From: Xylocopa sonorina
Lineage: Eukaryota > Arthropoda > Insecta > Hymenoptera > Apidae
Assembly (NCBI RefSeq): GCF_050948175.1
Contig: NC_135209.1
Coordinates: 4,216,001 to 4,280,000, forward strand
Length of the DNA: 64,000 bases
Direction of reading: 5' to 3'
Shown: positions 36,524-47,745 of the stretch, in pieces
Position numbering within the stretch: the first letter of the stretch is position 1
Layout of the letters: the number at the start of each line of letters is the position of its first letter
The notes under the pieces: model-generated
What the model saw: the letters and a program-made list of their open reading frames with translations, nothing else
Told to the model about the DNA's origin: nothing
Databases searched by the model: none
Made by a program: the position numbers and the translations under genes

Positions 36524-39500
36524 GATTTAACGCTTTCATTTTAATTTTTGATATTTTAATTCCCCACAATCGTAGCGCACACGTATATTTCATCTGAGGA
36601 ATAAAAATCTCGCATCAATTTTTTTAGAGTGAGCTAACAGAAGAGTAGTTTGCAAATATTCTCGTTTCACTCTTTTTCGAAAAAAAATTCTGCGATCAGC
36701 TATAAAATAATAGCCTTCAAATACTATCGTGCGTATAGTTATTCTCTTTAAAAAGAAGAGTACACGCGCACACGCGCGTTATTCATCAGATGACACCACG
36801 CATCTGTACTTATCGCACATCGAACCCAGCCAACAAAAAGAGAACCGCGCAAACCGAATCGCTTCAACGAGAGATCGCGGATCGACTAATTAAAATTGCG
36901 CTAATTAGATCGACGAGGCGAGAGCGGGACGATCCGAGAATCGTCCTCGCTACCTGAGCTGCTCGACGTAGTCGCGCGTGTAGAGGGTCCCTCGCGGCAT
37001 TTTTTCTCACCTCGAAAGCTGCTCCCGTGCGGGGCGAGGGCTGCCCTTTCACGGGGCCCGCTCCTTCCTGGCACAATGGCGCAATTATGCAATTAAACCC
37101 GGTGAATGAGGGGGCCCAGGCGGTGAAGCCGCGAGGGGGAGGCGGAGAAAAATGCCCAGTCCAAATAGAATTCCATCGCGCCTGTACGTACGTTCGAGTT
37201 CCTTGTCTGCCCTGACCAGTTGGTCGTTCCTCGCGCGAGCGAGCGAGAGGGTGGATTTCGCGCGTGAATATTAGACGAACGATGGCGAGAGACGAGGATA
37301 GAAAGGAGGGAGAAACGAAAAGGGTTGGGAGGAGGATCGAAAATCGGCGAGGGCGGTTCGAGCCTCGTCTTTCCACTTTCCTACCTCCTTCGCTCGCCCC
37401 TAACGACCTCATTGTCCGAGGTGTAATCCAAAACGCCGTTCGAGAGGACCCTGCGTCCGCGCGAGGAGGGAAAAAACGACGAGTCCCTCGAGCTGTGCGG
37501 GTGGAGCGACGCGGAGACAGAGAGGGTGGGCTCGTGGGTGAAGACCAAAGGGAGACAGAGGCGCGCGTACAATATGGGCCAGCGATTTCAGTGAAAACAC
37601 GAGGGCAGGGAGTAATGCGAGTGTCTGTGCTCGCGGCTTCGCGGTGATAAATAATTAACTGCTGTGTACGCGCTGACATTTCGCTGCGTTACGACCTGCT
37701 GCCATTGAAGAGCGAAGAATGGTTCTCGAGTGTGTTCGCGGTCTGCAGTGTTCTTCGATATCGAGTATTTTAATCGACACGTAGGATCTTGTGGATTACG
37801 TTAGGGTAGGAGAGAATTTCGAATTTGTCGTCGTTCTGGAAACGGTACTTTCGACTCCTTGGGAATCACACGGTTCGCAGCGTGCTTTTTCAGTCGTACG
37901 CACGACGAGCTGGTAGAAATGCTTCGTGGAGCTGCGAGTCGATTCTTCCTCGACGCTGTGGCTCGTTGTCTAAAATCGAATCTCGAGCCGCGGGCGAGAT
38001 TTCAATTATCCCCCGCGTGCGATGCAAATTCACGCGAACGAGCTGGTTACGTCTCGCGTCCATACGCGTACGCGCGTTCGCCACGCTTTTCGCGTCGATC
38101 GTTCCTTCGTGGCAGAGGAACGACTCTGTTCGAGGGATAGATGTGAAGTCGTAAGTGTTCTTTTAGCGATGCTGGTGATCGTTAATAAAACTCTTTATGA
38201 TAACTTAACAATTTCGTTTATTTTTCGATTAAATTCAAGTTCTCAAAGCATTCATTTTCGTCTTTAACTCGTAAAGTAACCATTCAGCGACTTTAAAGTG
38301 TATTTCTTTTTCACGCTGCGGATCGCCAGCAGAACGAACAGGTGAGTGCAATTATTCAGAGGTGTCGCCATCCTAAATAATGCACACAGCGATTAACACC
38401 ACCACCGGACCAGGGTCACCCAAGAAAATTGCATAAAACGAACGATAAACGCGATCTCGCGTTTCATAAACTGTACACACAGATCGAAACACTGTTCCCC
38501 GTCCCCAGAAAGTTAGTTCGAAACTTCCCGTGGAACAACCAATTTGAATTTCACTCTGCATCCTCGAGACACTCCGTCATCCCAGCCCAGTAAGCGGAGG
38601 ATCGTCGATCCGTTCGATCGAGCGAGCAAAACAGCCACTGAATCTTGAAATCGAGACGATCCGCGCCGAGCGCCGTCCTCTCGATCGTTCGCGAGGGCAA
38701 AAAGGCTCGCTCTCGGTCACGGGCCGGCTAAAAAGCACCCCTTCCGTCCGATTCTACACCCTCGTCACCTCTGCATTACCCTCTCCGTGTTCCTCTCGCG
38801 TAGCCGGCGCGAGCGTCGCGCCCGATTTAAATGAATTTACATAGATTTTCCATTTATCCGTCTGGCCGGCCGTTTATTGCATATTTATCGAAAGCGGCGA
38901 AGAACTAATGCGATAAATTTCAATAAGCGTCCATCGAGCGCGCGTCACACGGCCGGTTTCAATATTCATACACGCGCGGAGAGACGCGGCGGCGGCGGCT
39001 GCCCTCCTGGCTGATCCGACGTACGCGGGACCAGGAAACGCAACCAGGGTTGAAACTGGACTGGCAGCGTGCCGGGTGGAACGATCCTCGAGGAGAGAGG
39101 ATATTCGATGGTTGATTCACGATCGAGGCTCGCGTTTCCGCCAGGCCTGCCCCTCCGCGTTCCTCCGCGCGTTTCCCTTGAAACGAACCACGCGCCGCGA
39201 CCCTCTCTTCCCGTGTTGCTGGAAACGACCAAGCCTCGGAGAACTCGACGGAATCTCATTGATGGCGCGGGTTCGAGAAACAGCTGCGAGCGTCACTTTA
39301 TTGGTTCTCAAATGGAGTGAACGTCGCGTTGACGCAGTGGGTTCTGGCGCGGTGAACACAGCGATAATTTAAGTAGCAGTTTCCTTTATAGAGTAGTCGA
39401 GCAGCGTCCAGTAGTGTATAAATATTCCCCCGCGATAGCCGTGGAAGCGTGCGACTCTACGCTCGTGCGGTTTCCGATTTTTTCAAGGGGATGCTGCAGT

Positions 39501-40058
39501 TTTATGCTCCCTGATTCGTAATTTCGAGTTCGAATCGCCTTGACCGAAGAGACTGTATTCCTATAGGCTACCTATCATGTCGAACGCGGACTTAATTTAT
39601 GTTCGAGGTGTAGGAATAATTCTTTCGGTCGCGGCATATCGATTTAGACGTGTCATCCGTTACTTCCTGCTCCTACTTTCCTTCGCATTAGTAGAATTAC
39701 AAAATCGAGATTCTATTTCATTCCCACTCCGCTGTTCCACTTCAACGTGTAACCGTACGCGTTCTAAAGTGTATCGTAAAAAATCCACCAATAGTTCGTC
39801 TACTCAAAAAACACGTATTCAGTAAACGAAGAAAGTTTCCAGCCAAAAAATACACATAAATCACACGATCGATGCGCTTCGTAGAAGTAGGTTGGAACTG
39901 GCCACACGTTCTCGAAGCACTTGGAACGATATCTACCTCGCAGCTACGTAGTTGACTCGAATCAAAGTGACTATTGTGACTGCGAAAGCGTCCCTTCCCG
40001 ATTAGAGAGCCAGAGGGTCGTGAGCGGATCGATTAATCGTCGGATTCTGTAGTTTCAG

Positions 40059-40334
40059 AGAGCGTGTTTTCCGCTGCCGTCGGTGTCGGGGTGGGCGGCT
40101 ACACCTGGGGCGCTCCCACGCCACCCCCTGGATCGCCGTACAGCCCCGTCCCAGTGACGCAGCTCGAGCTGCTGGCCAAGAATTTGGCTAGTTTGGCACC
40201 CCCGGGTCAACAGGCGCTTAGCCTCCAAGGTGTCGGTGTGAACGTCGGCAGCCTCCATCACGCGCAGCACACACAGCACACACAGCATACGCAGCACACC
40301 CTCAACCTGACCGGCCTCCATCATCTTCATCACG
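40059..40334 (+). CDS. Host gene internal exon 3 of window (92 codons)
   Basis: The acceptor is TAGTTTCAG|AG, the donor is CACG|GTGAGT, phase 1 at both ends, 276 bases. The peptide begins ESVFSAAVGVGVGGYTWG and runs through a Pro-rich segment (APTPPPGSPYSPVPV). It then has a potentially helical, more ordered motif TQLELLAKNLASL, and ends in a His/Gln/Thr region with a repeated HTQ unit and LHHLHH. The LELLAKNLASL segment is the only hydrophobic, helix-like stretch seen in the six exons and may be an interaction motif. His repeats are common in insect nuclear factors and often support phase separation or nuclear-speckle targeting; that role is inferred. Confidence 0.8.
40265..40300 (+). repeat. 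Coding 9-base repeat (CAGCACACA)n
   Basis: Four tandem 9-base units encode four Gln-His-Thr repeats inside exon 3. The third unit carries synonymous changes (CAT, ACG). Repeat-unit length is a multiple of three, so copy-number change would keep the frame. Confidence 0.9.
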
Positions 40335-41192
40335 GTGAGTGTGTCGAGTGTTTCAGCGAGGAATCCACGGGAAACAGGACCAGACGAATATTTTTCCCTA
40401 CCTTTTGTTTAACGTCGAAATAAAAAGCGATCGATCGCAGCGTTTCAACGGTGCGAGCTTTTGTGAACGCCTACGAATGCTATTTCACTCCTCTCGCTCG
40501 ACGTGCTTTTGGTTTTACCAAATAGCTCGGAACGCGTCTTGTTCGAGCGATTTTTCTGTTTCTTCTTTTGAATTATCAGTCGTTTATCTCGCGATGAGTA
40601 TATTTGGTAGAATGTGTATCTTCCGGTTGTTTGCAACGGAGCTTGGATATTTTGTGGAATTATTAAGCGTGTATCGCGTGTACGATTACATTGAGCAACG
40701 TATAAATTGTGCTGCATAAAAACGGCGGTGCAGCCATTTTACGTATCGAATCGAAATCTTGAGTGTTTTCGACTCGTTAACCTTTAGAACATCGAGATCG
40801 CACCCGTCGCGTGAATTACTTATTCCGTGGATATGACAAACGTAAATTAACTCGTGATGCAACGCGATTTCAATCTTAATATTGCAATTTTTAAATTGGA
40901 GCTCGTTAAAGACAATTTACGTGCAGGCCAGTTTACTTATCTCGACCGTTTTACATTTTTGATCATCGTTACCGGTTTGAAAATAATATCGGATACGAAG
41001 AAACGCGGAGAGGGTGAACTCGATGGTTGTCAGTCTTTAGTTTCTCGCGAATTTTTAAATTGTTAAACACACAAAATTAATCGACACTGTAAAATATCAG
41101 AAAATCGTGACGAACGTTGAATAATCATTTCCAAATGACTCTATCTGTTCGAATAACGTTCAATCGCGATCCATATGCGAGGTGACAAAGTT

Positions 41193-41596
41193 TCACTGCA
41201 GATTCATAAACGACAGACGAAAACGATCGCTCCAAATCAAACCCTCTTCTGGTCCATCAAAATATGATATCTCCGTAATATCCTCAAAGTAGTGAAAGTT
41301 TTCTCGTTTAACTTTATCGATCGTGGCGCCATAATAAATGGTCGAACGGAAAGTTACGCATTCAACAAGTTCAGGAAGACTTTGATCACTGCACGATTGT
41401 CGGTTAATTCGACGCGAACAATCTTCGATGGAGGTTGACACAGGGTTATTCGACGTTCTGCCAACTGTTTTTCAAACTCCAACACGAACTCCTCTGACTG
41501 ATCACCAACAACAATATCAAAATCCATTCGATTAAAAAATAATGTCTCAATTAATATTTCTGTACTCGTCTCGAAAGTAAAGAATCTTTCGAACAA
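41193..41596 (-). pseudogene. Broken minus-strand coding remnant, faint TIR-domain likeness
   Basis: Two overlapping minus-strand open frames in different registers (41596 to 41354, then 41441 to 41193) together read like one protein broken by a frameshift near 41420-41440. The upstream part has FDIVVGDQSEEFVLEFEKQL and RRITLC. The downstream part has IEDCSRRI, then SDQSLPELVE, and ends in EGLIWSDRFRLSFMNL before a stop. The order (FD start, EEFV, a Leu-Cys strand, CSRRI, SD-x-x-L, then a Trp/Phe end) is reminiscent of a Toll/MyD88 TIR fold. The RDxxPG-type box 2 is absent and the resemblance is from memory of the fold, not an alignment. A decayed retrocopy or gene fragment, or chance, are all possible. 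Confidence 0.2.
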
Positions 41597-41638
41597 TCGA
41601 GAACAGACTTGCAGCGGACTTGTATATCGATAACAAAG

Positions 41639-41651
41639 ATGGCGGACGCAG
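41639..41651 (+). CDS. Candidate alternative first exon (start codon plus 4 codons)
   Basis: ATG at 41639 has a favourable context (AACAAAGATGG) and reads Met-Ala-Asp-Ala-G before a donor-like CAG|GTAATG at 41652. The exon would end after the first base of a codon, exactly the phase needed to join the downstream phase-1 exons of this gene. The core AAGATGGCGGAC resembles start-site motifs found at many metazoan promoters. It cannot splice to exon 4 because only 28 bases lie between, but it could join the exon at 52595. Without splicing the frame stops within nine codons. No transcript evidence is available; a 13-base coding match can be chance. Confidence 0.25.
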
Positions 41652-41679
41652 GTAATGATATCTGAACGTTGTCTATCAG

Positions 41680-42048
41680 CAGGAGGCTTGCATCAGAACA
41701 CGTTCTCGCCGCAGCTGTCTCTGGTGACCGGTAACGCGCCCACGTTGACGATCAACAGCTTCTCGTCGCCGAATTCGACGGGGAACGTGGTGCCCACGAC
41801 TGGCGTGCTGCTCCAGGAGTATCAGTCGCCGACTGGCTCGACTACCGGATGCTCGGTCACCGTGAACGGCACCTCGTGCCCTACGAGCTCGACCACGAGC
41901 ACGATGGTGGTGCAGGGTGGCCAGACGGGCAACCAGGTCGTCCAGGCCACTGGCAAGAAACGGGAGGCCTTCCTACCGAGTCAAGGTCAGCCGGTGAAAC
42001 TGGAGAACAAATCGAGCAGGCAGTCCTGCGTTTGCAGGAACAGCAACG
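41680..42048 (+). CDS. Host gene internal exon 4 of window (123 codons)
   Basis: The acceptor is CTATCAG|CAG, with a second usable AG three bases later (start 41683); the donor is AACG|GTACGT; phase 1 at both ends, 369 bases. The peptide starts AGGLHQNTFSPQLSLVTGN, then is Ser/Thr/Asn/Gly-rich with SSPNSTGNVVPTTGVLLQEY and a Thr/Ser run around TSSTTSTMVVQGGQTG. It closes with a basic patch GKKREAF, the SUMO-type site VKLE and a Cys pair in RQSCVCRNSN. It is the longest exon and GC-rich at third positions compared with the flanking introns, typical of real coding sequence here. The adjacent Thr/Ser residues offer many possible phosphorylation sites. Confidence 0.85.
41994..42005 (+). other. 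SUMO consensus site VKLE
   Basis: Codons GTG AAA CTG GAG encode Val-Lys-Leu-Glu, a match to the psi-K-x-E sumoylation consensus. It is one of three in this gene within the window. Confidence 0.6.
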
Positions 42049-43107
42049 GTACGTAGTTGAACCGGCCGATCCATCCTTCTCGTTCGTCGCGGTCCCCTTT
42101 TTTCTCTCCCTTTCCTTCGATTCCTTCGTTTTTTTATACAGGTTGCAGCAGAAATCGTTGGAGCGTTGACGAGCAGACCTCTTGGCGAGGTTCGATTAAT
42201 TGTTCGTGAGTTACGCGAAGCTTAGTTTGGAATTTATCGTTAGTTGAGCAGGAAGACTTTGGAAAATGATCTTCTTTGCTGGAATGGATCGATTTTTTTT
42301 TTGACGCGTGGTATCTCGTTGAATGATGATCGAGCACTCGAGGAGGGGGAAGGAATTAGATTCGTGCTGCGATTGCACTGGGTAAATGTTGAACGTACGC
42401 AATAGTTTTCGAGCGAAATTGAATCCCCTTGCGAAACTTGGGCAGACTTCGCGCGAGACTTGAACTGCAAAGCTGAGAGTACAAAGGGATCGCTCGGCAA
42501 CAGTTGAACTTTCTAAAAATGTTGCATAACGTTGTATCACATTCCTGGAACCCTTTGTGTTCGCGAACAAACCGAGCAGCTCGAGTCATTCTCCCTCGCG
42601 GTTCCTTCTTCGACCGCGATGAATCGTTAACTCGCGAGGCTCTCGCGCGATCCTCGTTCGCCGTTTACCACTTCACCTCGCTGAACTATCGAACTTTACT
42701 TTCGTTACACCCTGTATCTCCGTTCTCTCGAGTCTGTGCCCGCCGCTAGTCCAGGTCCTCCGCTATGACGCGGCTTTTAACGATTTGACAAGGTTTATGA
42801 TCGAGCCGCGCATCTCGCTCGCTCCAAGCGGTATCCCCTCTGCGAGGAGAGGCATTCGAAAGCGGATTGGCTAGGAAGATGACGGGGAACGGGACCCGTT
42901 TTCGAGGTTCCTCGTTTCTCATCCCGTTGTCCCGTGTCGGAGAACGCCGGTTGCGAAACGCCAGGGCTCGACTCGTTTCTGAGTCGCCTCCGTCGCTGAT
43001 CAATGGTGGCGATCCCTCGCGAGCGTTGTGCAACACGGTTTTTCGACGCTGTTGCTGTTGAGCAATGGCCACGCGCGTTTACGTTTTCGAGAGGCAACGA
43101 AATGAAA

Positions 43108-43261
43108 TTAACCCATTCACTGCCAACTACGAGATATCTCGTACTTCGCGTTAGAGGCTTAGATCGGTCGCGACTCGTCGCGAAATAAGTGCAAACTTCA
43201 AGTAAAATCGTGGTGCCCAGTGTGAAACGATTCAAATTTACTTGGGCAGTGAATGGGTTAA
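43108..43261. mobile_element. Short piggyBac-like non-autonomous element (MITE)
   Basis: The left end TTAACCCATTCACTGCC (43108-43124) and right end GGCAGTGAATGGGTTAA (43245-43261) are perfect 17-base reverse complements. Each is bounded by TTAA, and the inverted repeats begin with CCC. TTAA target duplication plus CCC-starting inverted repeats is the known signature of piggyBac transposons. The internal sequence is about 146 bases, has no coding capacity, and includes a perfect 16-base palindrome just inside the left end. It is therefore a miniature element mobilised in trans. Confidence 0.78.
43128..43143. other. Perfect palindrome inside the MITE
   Basis: TACGAGATATCTCGTA is self-complementary and begins three bases after the 17-base left inverted repeat. 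It could be part of a transposase-binding region. Confidence 0.6.
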
Positions 43262-43730
43262 ACGTCCAGTCGAGCGCTGCCGTTAACAGGATCAATATCC
43301 CTCACTGTTCCCGCGATTCCATCGAATCGATCGTACTGTTCGATCGTAGAGACGGTTTCACCTTCCGTTGGAGAGGCTGAGCGATTTTTGCTACGAGGTT
43401 CGAGACGATACGGAGCGGTACAGATTTAATTATCGTTTAAACGGTGCTCGCTGCGCGATATCGCGGGTTCGACGTCGAAAGAGAATCGATCGAGCGGCTC
43501 GATGCGATCCTCGATATTTCACGGGCGAAGATCCCGCGACGGTGTTCAGAGGCGCGCCAGAATCTCCGATTCTAGGCCGGCGTCCAATTAATCCTCGCGC
43601 GGATCGGCCACAGTGTAGCTCTATCGGAGCTGGTTCTGGCCGCGGACAAAGATTAACATAAATCACCGATGCGGTGCGCGTTGCCAAATTTAAGGCCGTG
43701 CAGTTGGCTCGTCCTGGCCTGATGCACGCG

Positions 43731-44139
43731 TTTAGCAACGAGAGGACTCTCGATCGTAAGAAGCGACCGATTCGCGTCGAGCAAACCCATTGACGCTCTA
43801 AACGGCTCTGTAGTCCTCCACTTTTCACGATATTAGCTTTTGTTAGTTGAACATTTGGTAATTTAGCAACGAGAGGACTCTCGATCGTAAGAAGCGACCG
43901 ATTCGCGTCGTACGAACCCATTGACGCTCTAAACGGCTCTGTAGTCGAGCATTTTTCACGATATTAGCTTTTATTAGTTGAACATTTGGTAGTTTAGCAA
44001 CGAGAGGACTCTCTTTGCCTCCGCATGATCGTAAAAGGCAACCGATTCGCGTCGAGCAAACTCGTTGAAGCTCTAAACGACTCTGTGGTCGTCCATTTTT
44101 CACGATATCAGCTTTTATTAGTCGAACATTTGGTAATTT
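43731..44139. repeat. Three-copy 131-bp tandem repeat
   Basis: Copies start at 43731, 43862 and 43993, each opening TTTAGCAACGAGAGGACTCT. They share the block ending in TTTTCACGATAT and the tail GTTGAACATTTGGTA. The third copy has an insertion after GGACTCT (about 14 bases) and more substitutions. Repeated minus-strand peptides in this region are a by-product of the array. No exon overlaps it. Confidence 0.92.
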
Positions 44140-46916
44140 TCACTTCGAAAAGTCTGCGTTTCTTGATTTTAAAAATAATGGGTTAATCCTATCCCAGCGA
44201 TTTGTCTTTGACGGCTCCTCGACCGGCTCCCATTTAACAGCTTCCCCTTAGTGCTTCCCTTTTATCGGCTATCGAGATTATCGAAGTTGATAGGAAATTT
44301 TCGAGAAGACGCTCCCGCGTCAAAGCCTCAAAGAAGTCAGGAAATGTGATTGCTGACCTTGCGGCAAAAACGCTCCCTTCTAGGCTGCATTGATAAAAGC
44401 GAGGAGTGGGTTCCAGGGCCGCCCTTTGTGCCAAACGGCTTCTTCGAGAGCTGGCGTTAATTACGAATGGCGATCTTAATGCTTCGTTTACGGGGATGAA
44501 ACGTGATTGTTATCCGCAGTCGGTGGCTGTACTCGCGAAAAATTGTACTTTTATTCGCTCGAGGCTGGACGGTTTCGAAATTTCACGCCGCCCAGCGTAA
44601 TTAACGCGATCCACTCGCGAAGACGCGTTTCGCGCCGTCGACGGCGTTCAATAATTAATCATGCGTTGTAATAATTGAACGACGCGGAACCGTAAGGATT
44701 AGAGGCATTCGTGCTCTAATGGCGATCGTATTATCGAATATTCTTTCATCTCTCCTCGATCTCTCCATTTAGCTAATACTCCTTTTCACTGGAAAACGAT
44801 ACATGAATTTCTAGAATACGAATCGTTTCGATATAAAGAAGAGAGTAACGAAAGAATATAATTGGATGTTTAAGACGGTTCGCAAATCTTTTTGGCTGGC
44901 CTCTCTCTGTTCGTCTTTAAAGCGTGGAATTTAAAAAAGCATCGACGGCATATGAAACTATAGAGAAACATGACAATCTGGATACGTGACGGATGATGAA
45001 TGATAAACGAGGGAAGAAGAAGAAAGGCCGTGGAAGATTGATCGTGCAGAACTGCTTCTTCTTTCGTTCCAAATATTCTCGGAACCAGTTTTCGAGTCGC
45101 AAAACCATCGCCACGAGGAATTAAATATCGCGTAACAATTATGAACGCTAAATTCAACTGCAACTTCTCTAAAAACGATACAATACTCTACAGAATTTAA
45201 AACAAAAGTTAAAACTTGAAACGTGTGTAAAGCGTGTGAAATAGAATCGAAGCTTAGAAACACAACGTTTCAGATGCGAGTCTCCACAATATTCAGCTGT
45301 TCGCAATCACGCGCAATAATGGAGGCGTAAATCACTCGAGCCTCCGTCATCCTGGCTACCTTTTTCTCGAGAATCGACCACTGACAGGACGCTTCGCGAC
45401 GATAACGCACGGGGAGATCCCACGGAACCTCGCAAACCTGCGCAGATTCTGGCGCGAAATGAAAGACGACCGTCGTCGCGTTTAACGAAGAATCGTCTTG
45501 GAATGCGAGATTTTTCCAGCGGCGCGGGTCGCGTTAAAAGCGAGGACGCTTGGAATCCCGCGGGGAATGCGACGGTGGTTCCGTGACACGATGAAAAGCA
45601 AACCACTCGGAGCGGGGAGCGCGATAAAATCAGGAGGATCGGTCAGACTGGCTGCATTGAGGTGCAAACCAGCGAACCTCCGTGCTTTACCCGCTGCTTA
45701 TGCAATTGACGGCGTTACTGGCGACTTCCTTGTAGGGTGCAGCGGATGCTAAACTTGAACGTAAACTTCACGGCTGCCGTCCCAGCCGCGCCGTTTTTCA
45801 TCGAATCGCGCCGCGTTACGTAAGGCCCGCTGACGCCGTTTGATCGCCGCGTTTCTCTCGCCTCACCTTCCTGCCCGGATCCCTGGCCTAGACGATTTTA
45901 CGCCGCGCTCACGGCGTCCTCGAGATCCGAACGATTCTCGCGGACCGCGTTTTCAGCCAAGGTAGCCCCAGAGATTTACGAGTGGATGGAACAGAAGCAA
46001 CGAGTGAGAACTCGACGAGAATCTCGAACGAGATCGAGAACGGTCCCGTCACGCGGGCCTCTTCTCGGAGAAGCGAATTTTTCCTGAAACCAGAATTCAA
46101 GCTCGACATCGGCTGGCATTTTCGACGAGTTTGTTCCGTCTTTCGAGTAACCGACGAGTACCATCTCTGAACGGGGATGATAGCTTCGAACGGATGAAGT
46201 CGCTCGCGTATTTTCGGACTGCAATTGAGATTCGTTCGAAATGTTACCTCGAGCTTCGATCCTTCGTCGACGATACTTGTGGATCGCTTCGTTGACCCAG
46301 TTTAGGCTCGTACGAGAAGAACAATTCCGATTTCCTCCAGCAGCGGTGTAAAATTCCCACAACCATCGCAGAGTCGTAACGTTCCCAACAAATTTCTAAT
46401 TTAACGCATTCGATGCATCGTACATTGCGCTTGGTCATCCGTTCGTCGTGTCCAGGCACCGCGTACAACGCAGATAGAGGTTAGCCTCTTTACAGTCGCG
46501 CGGAGATGACACTGGCAGCAGCTGGAGGACCATTGCGAAGCTGAAAAAACGTTTCTATGCCTACGTATCGCGTTTAGTTACAATTCTGCCAGAGAATTTC
46601 GAGTGAAACTTCGAAAATGCCCGCGTACGATCGATCGAGCCACGCGAGTTCATCGAAACCAGCGAAACCAGCGGTTAGATCGTGGCAGTGCGCAGGGATA
46701 CGTCGAAGACGAGGCTAGAAAGGTGGAACAGGCCCTCGTACACGGTTCGATCGTCGTCCTACGCGATCTTGGGTGGCGCGTCGAGTAGAAGCAGGAAGCC
46801 TGGCGAAGCTACCGTCGCCGCTGATGCAATTGACGACCTTGCAGGCGCGCACTCCCTCCGGGCGTTCCGCGACACGCAGTCGGTCCCGCTGGTGTTCAGG
46901 AGTCGTCGTCGAGCCA

Positions 46917-47430
46917 CGGACAGGGAGAGAGAGAGAGGCAGCTCGCGGGTTGGTCGAGCGCGAGCGCGAGAGAGGGCAACGGCGACGTGGAAAACGACGG
47001 GTTTCAAACGGACGCACGGCGCGAGGAGGGAACGGGCGAGAGCTGGTGCCGCGCGTTCGATGGAAAGGTGGAAGAAGCACAGAGAGAGAGAGAGAGAGAA
47101 AGAGAGAGGATAGGTGGGGAGTCGAGAAGAAGAAAAAGAAAAATGAGAGAAAAAAGAAAGGAAAGAGGAAAAAAAAGGCGAAATCGAAGGTGGAGAAAGG
47201 GTGGTAGGGGTAGGGGTGGGAAGGATACCGGCGGCGAAGCGAGGGGGACGAGGAAAGAAGGAGGAGAGGAACGAAAAAACAGCTGGTGGGGGAGAGGAGG
47301 ATCTAAAAAAGCGGGCAAAAAGGCGAAAGGGCGAAGGAGGGACCGGGTCGAAGGAGCGTGGCGAGTCGGATAGAGACGGGCAACGGTGACGGTGATGGAG
47401 AAGAGAAAATGAGAGAGGAAGAGGGGAGGG
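46917..47430. other. Long purine-rich tract with GA runs
   Basis: About 500 bases with strong A+G excess on the plus strand, including GAGAGA runs near 47082-47107 and poly-A/G stretches. All three plus frames stay open for long distances and give Arg/Glu/Lys/Gly polymers, while the minus frames give Ser/Pro/Leu/Phe. Non-coding by composition. Such tracts can favour triplex structures or bind GAGA-type factors; that is inference. Confidence 0.65.
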
Positions 47431-47745
47431 ACGAGCTTACGCAAGATTCTCCCGCTTCTATATTTACTGTAAGAGCCGACCGCGGCCACTACGCCGGTTT
47501 CTCTCTCCTTGGTTATCCCCCGAACGGCCAGTTTTACGCTTCGTTTTCATGATTCATTCCTGTCCACCACGTGGACACCAGTCGGACGCTTCCCACGGCG
47601 ACGGGCCACCTCTCTTCGGGGAACCGACGAGTTTTGTAGGCCAACACTCGTTACGCGAACGCCGCGTCGCGGGGTAATTTGCACCGGATACCGAGAAACG
47701 GCGAGAGCCCTCCCAACGAGGGGCTTCGACCAGCAGTCTGGCTAA

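Larger units (their letters stand above)
32600..40058 (+). other. Host intron (7,459 bases)
   Basis: Bounded by GTAAGT at 32600 and CAG at 40056-40058. It holds a pyrimidine-rich stretch just after the donor, a perfect 16-base palindrome at 33392, the hairpin element B, A-rich runs near 36.5 kb and GC-rich sequence around 36.9-39.4 kb. The long open frames there run on both strands at once and show no conserved motif; I call no gene in it. Confidence 0.75.
40335..41679 (+). other. Host intron (1,345 bases)
   Basis: Bounded by GTGAGT at 40335 and a tandem acceptor CAGCAG at 41677-41682. It contains the minus-strand coding-like remnant at 41193-41596 and a candidate plus-strand first exon at 41639-41651. 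The rest is AT-rich sequence without features. Confidence 0.75.

Noticed and set aside
39515..39545. GAGTTCGAATCGCC, another B-box-like sequence
   Set aside because: No cloverleaf can be folded around it.
43430..44103. Minus-strand frames with repeated peptides (RQWVCSTRIG type)
   Set aside because: Repetition comes from the 131-bp tandem array; no independent coding evidence.
47004..47489. Leu/Pro/Ser/Phe-rich 161-codon minus frame that looks like a signal or membrane protein
   Set aside because: It is the complement of a purine tract; pyrimidine-rich DNA always translates to Ser/Leu/Phe/Pro, so the hydrophobic look is an artefact.
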